Below, piece by piece: positions 56,042 through 64,000 of a stretch of DNA of 64,000 bases. The translations under genes were made by a program, and so were the position numbers. Location: NCBI GenBank assembly GCA_002633025.1, contig NMRB01000609.1, positions 157,570 to 221,569 on the forward strand. Reading direction: 5' to 3'. The notes beneath the pieces are model-generated. The model searched no databases and was not told the origin of the DNA. It saw only the letters and a list, made by a program, of their open reading frames with translations. Origin of the DNA: Notospermus geniculatus (lineage: Eukaryota > Nemertea > Pilidiophora > Heteronemertea > Lineidae). The number at the start of each line of letters is the position of its first letter. Positions within the stretch are counted from its first letter, which is position 1.

Positions 56042-56522
56042 ACTGAGTCACTCGTCTCTTTCACGCATGCGCGAACTGCGCAGCATTACAGAGACTGAGA
56101 CCAACCTCAACAATTTTTGTTACGCGAATACCGAAAATCTGGTACCGATGCTGATTGGTCGATTTTGAATCCAGCTGTTTACAGCCATGCTGATTGGTCA
56201 TTGGGATCAGAAGATTGCAAAATGGCGGCGCTGTATCTAACGAACTTCAGTTCAGTCAGACAGAAGCAAAGCTTAGCAAGATCGCACCATGGAGGTCTTT
56301 CCCCGCAGCACTGATGATCTGATCCTCCATCAGTGACACTAAAGGAGATATACACAGGTCAGTCGTGTCGTCTTTATCGAGAAATTTGCCGAAGATCGAT
56401 GCCGCTGGGCGGGAATGATCTCGCCATTGACGGGGCAGTCGTGCGCAAAGCAGCATCACAAAAGTTTTAGACGTTGTGGCCAGACCCTCGGTCTCCCAAC
56501 CGAGGGTCTGGCTGCGCGAGAC
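56042..56522. mobile_element. 481-bp insertion, 14-bp target duplication, RecQ-like piece
   Basis: Direct repeats TACATTCTTGGTAG lie at 56028-56041 and 56523-56536. The corresponding site at 35199-35215 has no insert. The minus strand carries a fragment resembling a RecQ-family helicase motif (CISPLVSLMEDQI, within 56256-56459). The plus strand has two GCTGATTGGTC (inverted CCAAT) boxes and AAAATGGCGGCGCTG, resembling a promoter and 5' region. The right end is a perfect 14-bp stem hairpin (56479-56512, GCCAGACCCTCGGT). The long duplication suggests insertion of a reverse-transcribed copy, but no poly-A is seen. It lies in the first intron of TRIM copy 6. Confidence 0.6.
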
Positions 56523-56705
56523 TACATTCTTGGTAGGCTAATTACCTTCCACCTCTTAACTTCCACGTTTAACACCGATTTCGCATACGAAATGAAGTAA
56601 ATTATGTAGACCTACTAGTAGGCCTATATGATTAAATGAATTAAAACGACAACCGTGGTCACTGGCCTAGCCAAAAGCTGAAAAGGAACGTCCATGGCTA
56701 CTAAC

Positions 56706-56850
56706 CATGTTACAATATTGCATCAACCAGCGAATAACGTTACTGTGTCAACATCCACTGAATGCCTCAGTCATTTGTTGCAGTGGATGGGAGTCATTTG
56801 CAGCATCACTGAATTCAGCAGTTGTTGGTTCACAAGTAGTAAAGGTAGAT
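56706..56850 (-). other. Putative first exon, TRIM copy 6 (weak donor)
   Basis: The donor here reads GTTAGT instead of GTAAGT, a poorer match. The intron to the acceptor at 55012-55013 would be about 1.7 kb and contains the 56042-56522 insertion. Confidence 0.35.
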
Positions 56851-57590
56851 AAGCAATCGATTTTACATGTTGTAATAGGCCACCGGCCGGAAGTTTCCCA
56901 ATGAAGATAATGTCATCACAAACATGGCACGGAGAGATCGCTTATTCAGTACTTATTTAAATACATTTGTATAGAACCAAAAATATAATTTATGGTGAAC
57001 GACCTAAATTTGACAAAGAATAATTTATTCATGTGTCAAGTGGACCGTGCAAACAATACACTGAATGATAAAATAGAATGTCGGCTTGCTTATTTAGATT
57101 TATTTTTTTTTTCTTATTTTATGCCCTCTGACCCATTAGGGCTTGCATAATTTATTTGATTTGGAGTTAAATGCATTGCACAACGTAGAATTTACGGTTG
57201 ATAAAAACGTTTGTAACATCCTGCCATACAAGGGACGTTGATTGTCCAGGAGACGGTGAATAACAATACATCGGCCTACAATACATGTAAGTACTTTAGA
57301 CAAGTACCCCAAGATGTGCGAAAAAGTAAAATATTTACATAATAACAAAAATAGATAAGACCCTCTCTTATGTACTAGTTTTTTGATAATAATCAATGTC
57401 ATTCATGCAATAAACTTTGATTGTTCGAATCGACCATTCACTTTGTTCTCCGCTCCATGGCTTTTTCATTTCCTTTATCGCCATCATGGCCACCAGCAGC
57501 GAAAACCATTCTTTTTGTTCAATGACCATGAAAACTTCGGATTAATAGTCGAAAATGGACGATCGACATCACGGGGCATGAGAAGGTTGA

Positions 57591-57879
57591 GGCTAAAGGC
57601 GGTGACAGACTGGTCCGTATACGATCCGTATACGACCCGGTCCGTTGCTCCGCTTGAATCACTTTCTACTCATTTCCATTTGATGTGACAGACTGGTGCG
57701 TATCCGATCCGCCACGGCACGTCAATCCGCCCCGAATCAATCGGGTGGGCGATTTTTACGGACTACGGACACACAACGCTGACCTTTTATGGACATTATC
57801 CCTATAAAATTCTTTGAATTCGACAGCTCTTTTTGTTCCGAGTCGCGGACGAATCGCTTCCTTCTTGATATGCGACAAT
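57591..57879. repeat. Unassigned insertion with GTATACG subrepeats
   Basis: The sequence departs from its sister flank (GAGAAGGTT at 57582-57590; compare 37556-37564) and contains GACAGACTGGTCCGTATACG and a related GACAGACTGGTGCGTATCCG. Probably part of a transposon next to, or split by, the element at 57880. No gene. Confidence 0.4.
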
Positions 57880-58740
57880 GGGTCATATGAATAAAAATTA
57901 GCATTTGCTTCCAAGCAAATACTTCAAGCAGGAGCAGCATTTGCTGAAAGGAAAAGATTGTGCTTGTTTTCGTATGAATAAACTGGACATTCTACTGCCA
58001 ATGCTTTGCTGGGAAGTTTCAAGGAAGTACTTGAAGGTCACATCCCGACGTCGTTTTTCCTATGAATGGTCTGCGTTGTGAACGTGATGGTGGTCTATTT
58101 CATCGTGTGGTTTTGGCATTGTTCGGTGGGGTCAAGCGGGTTATGTTTTGACTGCGCTGAGGACCCTTTTGCGTATCGTGTGCACGAACTGGGATTCTCA
58201 TATTTTCATCGACTGCTGGCTGAAAGATGTCCGCGGAAATAAAGTTTTTTTGCAAAATTTGTAAATATTTTTTTTCTGATTAATAAACGTTTTTTCTGCA
58301 ACAAGTTATTTCCCCAGAATTTTGGGACGAGGAAATTAAAGTTTTTTTCGCGGAGTTAGATTTTTTCGCCGAATTTAAAATTCCGTGTGATAAACTCGGA
58401 GAAAAATAAGGCAAAGGGTAAGGCAGATGTGCTAAGAACAGGAAATTGACCAATCAATCGAAGAAGTGGGGAACCGATGCTGTTGTCGTTGATAAAGACC
58501 ATTTGCTTAAATTTCCAAGCCACGTCTGGGGCAACCTTGAAAATTCGAAGGATTTCCTACCTAGTAAATTGGGATATGACCTTCAAGCACTTCCTTGAAA
58601 CTTCCCAGCAAAGCATTGCCAGTAGAATGTCCACTTTATTCATACGAAAACAAGCACAATATAATTTTCCTTTCAGCAAATGCTGCTCCTACTTGAAGTA
58701 TTTGCTTACAAGCAAATGCTAATTTTTATTCATATGACCC
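57880..58740. mobile_element. 861-bp transposon with ~170-bp inverted repeats
   Basis: The termini GGGTCATATGAATAAAAATT and complement extend inward for about 170 bp with high identity (57880-58048 and 58571-58740), including GAAACTTCCCAGCAAAGCAT. The 520-bp interior is AT-rich and has no transposase. The right flank rejoins array sequence at CAACGTCTGGGTCTGG. A target duplication is not clear. Confidence 0.8.
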
Positions 58741-58875
58741 AACGTCTGGGTCTGGACGCAATGTTCCCGGTGTGAAAGGAATGCAAGTCCCCTGGAATCA
58801 AAGTCCGGTCTTATTGTTCAGCGGGGGATTAAAATATATGGCTAGAGAGACCATGACCGTTCCAATATAACCTTA

Positions 58876-59025
58876 TGCCCGGTGTACACGATCAAATTTT
58901 TCATCCAATTTTCTGAATATGCTCAATAAAGGCCTACGCGCGGGTTTATACACTGAATCCCCAATAGGCCCGGAAGCAGAATTTCCCAAAAATTGGATGA
59001 AAAATTTGATCGTGTACAGCGGGCA
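58876..59025. mobile_element. 150-bp MITE with TTA target duplication, copy 2
   Basis: Near-identical to 38415-38564 in the corresponding place of another array unit. It therefore predates that unit duplication. Confidence 0.75.
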
Positions 59026-59584
59026 TTACAATAGCGGGCTAAGTGTTTGGCCGATCCAAGGACGCTGATTTGTGTGCATTCGAGAACTTGAGCAGAACGT
59101 ATCTCATAGATCATCTATGCCAACCCACATTATCGACGATGGTTCCGATTCCTCTGGGTGACCAATAGATAAAGTGCCAGCGAGAGTCGGCCATTTTAGT
59201 CATTACGCCACATCAATCCCACAATGCAATGCGGCCAGTAAAGTCCAAAGTGTGTTGGCAGTAAAAATTTCGCTGGCGGGACTGATGTCACCCGACGAAG
59301 CACCTGATGTCGAACTTCCCAATGCTAATCAACTGATAAAACGAAAATGATGAAGGATCACTCAGACATTGTTCGCGTTCGCTCGAGTACGAGGCCTAAA
59401 TTTTTACTGCAGTTTGAAATGCTGGGTTTCAAACGTCGGGCAACCTCATGAACCTGCAGAAAAAAGGCCAACCACGAGCAAGTCTCGCTCCACAGGCAGT
59501 CTAGGTGGAACTTCTGCCATTTCGCACAAAGGACGGTTTATAATTTCTATCACTAGGTTCTCGAGGCAAGGCAACTACATTGTT

Positions 59585-61564
59585 TCAAACGTACGGCAGC
59601 CTGTATAAAACAACTTTGTCACAAATACCAACAACGAGCAAGTCTTCCTCCACCGCCAGTCTTGGCCAAACTCCTGTCGCTCCACGCAAGAGTTCACCCT
59701 TTTTATCCTTCAGGTCCACAGATGTTTGGATTTTTTGCTTTCCCATCTGACACGAAACACTGATAGTGCCGACGTTCGGCTTGGTCGAGACGGCGAAGAG
59801 AGAACCGTCAGAGGTACAGGTTACATCAAAAACCTCTTCCGGGAAGTCATGATAGTGGATATCCCAGCGGAGTCCTTCATTTTCACGAAAAGCTGTGATA
59901 GACCGATAACTCTTGTAGATAACATGTTCCACCATACTGCATGCCAACCGTCCTGCATCAGAAACTTCAAATCTATAAACAACATTACCAGCCATATTTA
60001 TTGCCAGTATTTCACTTGCCGGCCCAGGGCTACATACGGACACCACCACAAAATTGCCATGCTGGTCCATTTCGATCGACTTCGGACGCCTAAAATATTT
60101 AGAACAAGGGAGATCTTTATACTTCTCATATCCATATCGAGAGAGTAAGGCTCGTAAGTGTGATCTTGTCTCTCGGAGCAATATAATATCGTTTTCTTTA
60201 TTAAGTGTAATGTCCCACGCATCTGTGACACCATTTTCAATTGTCCTTGTCGCTTCCGATTCCACGAAAGGCCAGAGGATAATTTTGGAGGCGGATGACA
60301 TCTTCTCAGACGATATCCCAGTGAGTACTGCAATTCCTCGATGCGGTCCGTCTGGAATAATTTTAATTCCAAAAATACGTTTAACGCCTTTGCCACCAAA
60401 GTCCAGGTCCCTGAGTGCCACGACACCAGCATCTAGTTTCAAATCACCTTCAACCTTTCCCACTAATGATGGAACCAACTCAAACTTCGGTTCCCCTGAA
60501 ATGGCCTCCTTTATCAGCAGTGATAGCTTCTTAATATCATCCTTGCAGGCCTTCACCTGTGAGTTGTGGTCAAATCCGAGACATTTGGACTTGCTCAGTT
60601 CCTGAAGGCGTTCAGAAGACTTCTTAAGCCTCGGGGTCAGGTCCGACAGAACCGCTTTAAATGTCTGAATTCCCTCCGAATACTTGTCAAATCTTTCTGT
60701 CTCCTCCTTCTCAAATCGTTCTTTCTTTGACATCGTATCATTCACTTGTTTTTCCAACCTAGAGACCTCACTTTGCATTTTCTTAATTTTGCTCTTCAAG
60801 TCTGCTATTTGTGCATTCGATTTTGCAACACTAACATCTGACTTTTCTTTGACTTTTTTCATCCTTCGTTTTGATTCGATTGTTGCAGCCCTTTCGCGTT
60901 TGTTTGCTGTGTCCAATTTCAATTTCGCGGACTCTAAAATATCACCAGCCTTTTTTATTGATTTGAATGCCTCATCACGGAATGAATCCTTGTAAAGCAC
61001 CGTATCATGTTTATCTTTGGGGTGGCTACTTGCCATACACCGGCCACAAATAACCGTGCAGCACGAAACACGGAAGTGTTTCATTTTGCGCCAATGGACT
61101 TTGCAAAGATCGTAGATGACGTGATCGGCGAATTCTGCAGATGCTGAATGATCGCGCCGACATCTGGAACAAAGGTCAAGGTCACAAACATCGCATAGAA
61201 ACTCGGCCATATTGTCAGTGGGAGTTCGATCATCTTTCCGAGTACATTCGGAACATGGCTGCTTCTGATCTGCAGTAGTAGGCCTAGTGGCCGTGGCATC
61301 TGCTTTCAATAGGATCGCTACAAGACTACCCGTCCGAAAGTCATCCATAAGGCCTTCTGCACCGTTAGGGGGCACTGAGCATGGTTTCCGACATCCAGGA
61401 CAGGGGAACACGCCAGATGTTTCTTTTCCATCCATGTGCTTGCTGATGCAGGTCTTGCAGAACACATGGTAGCAGGATCCCACGATCTTTGGGTCCTTTA
61501 GGACTTCTAGGCAGATCGAACATTCAAGTTCCTTCTTCACAGCGAGGAGTCGTGATGACGCCAT
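59585..61564 (-). CDS. TRIM-type E3 ligase candidate, copy 7 (659 aa)
   Basis: An open frame from ATG 61562-61564 (MASSRLLAVKKELECSICLE) to VVLYRLPYV. RING ligands are complete. In B-box 2 the usual HFCVSC reads HFRVSC, so one expected zinc-binding cysteine is replaced by arginine. This may weaken the B-box but leaves the frame intact. The C-terminal region has its own variants (SKYFRRPKS, INMAGNVVYRFEV). The acceptor TTTGATTTCAG precedes the ATG as in the other copies. No upstream first-exon block was recognised before the window end. Confidence 0.88.
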   Translation of the reverse strand: MASSRLLAVKKELECSICLEVLKDPKIVGSCYHVFCKTCISKHMDGKETSGVFPCPGCRKPCSVPPNGAEGLMDDFRTGSLVAILLKADATATRPTTADQKQPCSECTRKDDRTPTDNMAEFLCDVCDLDLCSRCRRDHSASAEFADHVIYDLCKVHWRKMKHFRVSCCTVICGRCMASSHPKDKHDTVLYKDSFRDEAFKSIKKAGDILESAKLKLDTANKRERAATIESKRRMKKVKEKSDVSVAKSNAQIADLKSKIKKMQSEVSRLEKQVNDTMSKKERFEKEETERFDKYSEGIQTFKAVLSDLTPRLKKSSERLQELSKSKCLGFDHNSQVKACKDDIKKLSLLIKEAISGEPKFELVPSLVGKVEGDLKLDAGVVALRDLDFGGKGVKRIFGIKIIPDGPHRGIAVLTGISSEKMSSASKIILWPFVESEATRTIENGVTDAWDITLNKENDIILLRETRSHLRALLSRYGYEKYKDLPCSKYFRRPKSIEMDQHGNFVVVSVCSPGPASEILAINMAGNVVYRFEVSDAGRLACSMVEHVIYKSYRSITAFRENEGLRWDIHYHDFPEEVFDVTCTSDGSLFAVSTKPNVGTISVSCQMGKQKIQTSVDLKDKKGELLRGATGVWPRLAVEEDLLVVGICDKVVLYRLPYV

Positions 61565-61952
61565 GTTGGCCGCTGAAATCAAAGGACTTTCAAAACCTTA
61601 TGTGAAATACATGTACTCAGCCTTTTCTAAAAAAAACACTCCATAATGTGTCCTAGTAGGCCTATCCCTGATGACGGTATGCCTACACTGCGCCAAGACT
61701 TATCAAATGAACGAATAATGTGATATAGGCCTACAAATGTACACAAAGATCTAGGCCTATATTATAATACGCTAAGCCGGAATTTTGTCCGGCGCCGCAC
61801 TGCGTCTGTGATGCTTCCATTCGGCTCAGATTTGACAGGTGATTTCCTCTTGATATGTATTTGTGCGTAGTGAAGCGATTTTTCCGTTAAAACTTCGCAG
61901 AATTATGTTTTAACGGGTTTTTGGTCGTTACCAAGGATTTGAGAGTTTAATA

Positions 61953-61996
61953 TGACGTCACGATAACTATGACGTCATACGTGTAGGATGACGTCA
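61953..61996. promoter_or_regulatory. Cluster of three perfect CRE sites (TGACGTCA)
   Basis: TGACGTCA occurs at 61953-61960, 61970-61977 and 61989-61996, start-to-start spacing 17 and 19 bp. The cluster is about 390 bp upstream of the copy 7 start codon. TGACGTCA is the consensus for CREB/ATF factors. Regulation of copy 7 is inferred from position only. Confidence 0.5.
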
Positions 61997-62144
61997 CGCT
62001 GAGGAGTCCGTGCAGACGATGTGCTGCGAGGCAGACGATCGAGGTGTTTACGTCATTGACCAAAGACCGACGTTACGTAACATCAACAAAGTTAACGATA
62101 CACTCTTAACACAAAAACCAATCCTACACTCTACTGCCTTTTCA

Positions 62145-62166
62145 AACCCGTGATTTTCACGGGTTA
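62145..62166. repeat. Perfect short hairpin
   Basis: AACCCGTGA pairs with TCACGGGTT around a TTT loop. Confidence 0.6.
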
Positions 62167-62821
62167 CGGCTAGTACAACTATAAAGTATATAAGAAGGCT
62201 GGTATATATCCACTGCGATATAAGAATATAATGTATTTCATCAGTTATTCCATGTAGGCCTATCAGAAAACCGGAAATGTTTCGCAAAGTCACATCCAAT
62301 CGCGGCCATTAATTTTACTTTTCAAGGCTTCACATTCGTCCCCAGTGTTCAGTTGGCCACAGGTGTAGACCCACCTAGGTCTACACATGAAGGGTCATCC
62401 GAATGGACGGCGCTGTTTTGACGAGGGATCCAATCATAAGCCACTGCCGTAAGACACAATCTGATTGGCAGAGAGATGTACGTACCGGTACCGTACCAGG
62501 TATAAATTGTAGGCCTACATTTTGTGATTGGAATCAACAATATTAGCGCTGCGCTAGTTAGCAGATTTGATCGATGTTATCACTCACCTGTTGTGTGCAC
62601 TCACATTCTGGACATTTTGAAGGTTACATACACCAGTTCAGTTGCTTCCTTTTAATTCGCCGAAAAACACCAACTTGGTCCATTTCGCCAGCTGGTCGCT
62701 ACAGATTCCCAGTAGCGAGGATTCCCCGAATCGGGACAGCAAACGCCGTCTATTGGTGATAGCTGGAGGCTCGGAGCGCGGGATAGTGGGTATAGTGTTT
62801 TCTCCCGGTGTTTTCTGAGTT

Positions 62822-62964
62822 AAGCTACGTTTAGCTGACAAGCGGAATGCGGATTGCGGAACGCGGAAGCGGAAAATGCAATGCATTTTCGCATACAACA
62901 TATCGCTTCCGCCGGGGATTCCGCGTCCCTATACCGCATTTCGGATGTCTGGTAAACGCAGCTT
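62822..62964. mobile_element. ~143-bp MITE
   Basis: The ends AAGCTACGTTTAGC and GGTAAACGCAGCTT are imperfect complements. The inner arms share GCGGAATGCGG-type sequence, and TGCAATGCATTTTCGCA lies at the centre. Confidence 0.55.
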
Positions 62965-63061
62965 TCACAGGGGCTTGAATCAAATGGTGAAAAGGGGTTA
63001 AATGTGTTGAGATATACGGGTGTACCACCCCAAAATAACACCCACATGAAGTGCATCCACG

Positions 63062-63140
63062 AAGGGGGTCCGGGGGGGGCTGCCCGGGAAAATTTGAAAA
63101 ATCAAAGCTCTGAGATGCGACTTCCCAGCATCTTAGACAT
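63062..63140. repeat. Fragment related to the 39203-39470 element
   Basis: It shares the order GGGGTC, G-run, CC(A/C)GGAAAATTTGA and a following GCATCT with the element near 39290-39350, but lacks its termini. Confidence 0.45.
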
Positions 63141-63180
63141 GAAATACATGTACTACACGATTTCCAAAAAATGCAGTAAA

Positions 63181-64000
63181 AAATGGCCAGGGCCATTGTG
63201 CTCACCTCTGTGACAGAGTATGAAGTGTGAGTAGCCTGGTGATACCCTGAATGGTGAAGGATTAGTGCAGAAACATCGTAACATTTACTACCGATGAGAT
63301 ATGGCCAAAGTCAATTTTTCAAGATGGCCGCCTGGCAGCCATGTTGAAGTCCAATCGAACCGAAATTTGGCATATAAGTAGACGGTACCAAGACACATAT
63401 TTAGGCACGGTTAAAGCATCCTAGCTCCCACTATTTATGAGGTGTAGGTCGAAGTCCATTTTTCAAGATGGCTCCCTGGCGGCCATATTTGACGTCGAAT
63501 CTGCCTGAAATTTACCATATATTTATACGGTACCTAGATACATATTTTGACAACGATAAAACATCCTACCTACTCCTATTTATAAAATGTGGGTCAAAGT
63601 CCATTTTTCAAGATGGCTTCCTGGCGGCCATATTTGAAGTCCGATCGGGTTGAAATTTGGTGCATTCGTGCAGGGTGCCTAGATATATCTTCACACCAAA
63701 TGCCAAACACTCTATGTCAAATAGCAATGAAATGTGCCACCAAACAGTGAATTTTGAACTTTGACCTCTGTGACCTTGAAAAGTAGGTCAAATCAAAAAC
63801 CCGGGATTTATGTGATGAAGTCTCATCAGAGGAACCCACCATAAAAGTTTCGTGGTTCTAGCTAACCGCTTTCAGGAGATACGGCCGAAAGAAGGTTTTC
63901 ACAAAGCGCCCCCTACAGGCCAGAGTGTACAAGCAGCAGCGCTAAGTTTCGGTCCAGAGATAGTTTTTACCATAGGGTACCTGTACACCAAATTTCAAGT
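63181..64000. repeat. Dispersed repeat with ~145-bp tandem units
   Basis: It opens like the repeat at 48985 (GGCCAGGGCCATTGTGCTCACCT). Two full units of 145 bp start at 63312 and 63457, with a partial third at 63602. Each has TTTTTCAAGATGGC, CCTGGC(A/G)GCCAT and a GGGTCAAAGTCC-type end. The later part contains CTTTGACCTCTGTGACCTTG. It continues past the window end and shows no coding sequence. Confidence 0.7.

Noticed and set aside
56479-56512. Helitron 3' end
   Set aside because: The hairpin is right in form, but no CTRR follows it at the element end and the flanks show a 14-bp duplication instead of a plain A-T insertion site.

Overview
The window is animal nuclear DNA: split genes with canonical GT-AG introns, dense small inverted-repeat transposons, tRNA-derived SINE-like pieces, and a LINE fragment. 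The short palindromes TAGGCCTA and TACATGTA, a large intronless-CDS TRIM family and an invertebrate-type Miro gene suggest a marine invertebrate deuterostome (echinoderm, hemichordate or cephalochordate). That placement is inference; the sequence alone does not fix the species.

Layout. 1-916 is a foldback element. 979-4306 is a partial copy (first five exons) of a minus-strand WD40-repeat gene. 4307-11035 is mostly gene-poor, with a 34-bp tandem repeat, SINE-like pieces and a few unproven ORFs. 11036-13554 is the main copy of the WD40 gene (8 exons, about 346 aa; exon 3 damaged at a single-N gap). 16021-26906 (+) is Miro/RHOT, a mitochondrial Rho GTPase whose exons splice to 618 codons. Two in-frame cassette exons are proposed, and exons 2-6 appear twice around a single-N gap, most likely from two haplotypes left in the assembly. 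The WD40 gene and Miro are arranged head to head.

28-62 kb is a tandem array of seven minus-strand TRIM-type genes (RING, two B-boxes, coiled coil, divergent beta-propeller-like C-terminal region). Four are intact (28321-30282, 32488-34470, 40760-42748, 59585-61564). One is split by a TTAA-flanked transposon (44282-46900), one has a frameshifting deletion (49825-51755), and one has lost most of its C-terminal region (53494-55001). The coding exon of each begins about 8-10 nt before a conserved ATG, directly after a TTTCAG acceptor. A conserved upstream block with a GTAAGT donor lies before six of the seven, so these genes probably have a noncoding first exon and one 5' intron.

The array is full of DNA transposons whose empty sites can be read in sister repeat units, so insertion boundaries and target duplications are visible directly. 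The most striking is the 650-bp TTAA element at 45310-45959. Each inverted arm carries an outward-facing tRNA-like Pol III cassette (A box, B box, T-run), and it sits inside a TRIM coding exon. Assembly gaps are at 6581, 12819, 17731 (single N) and 39579-40045.
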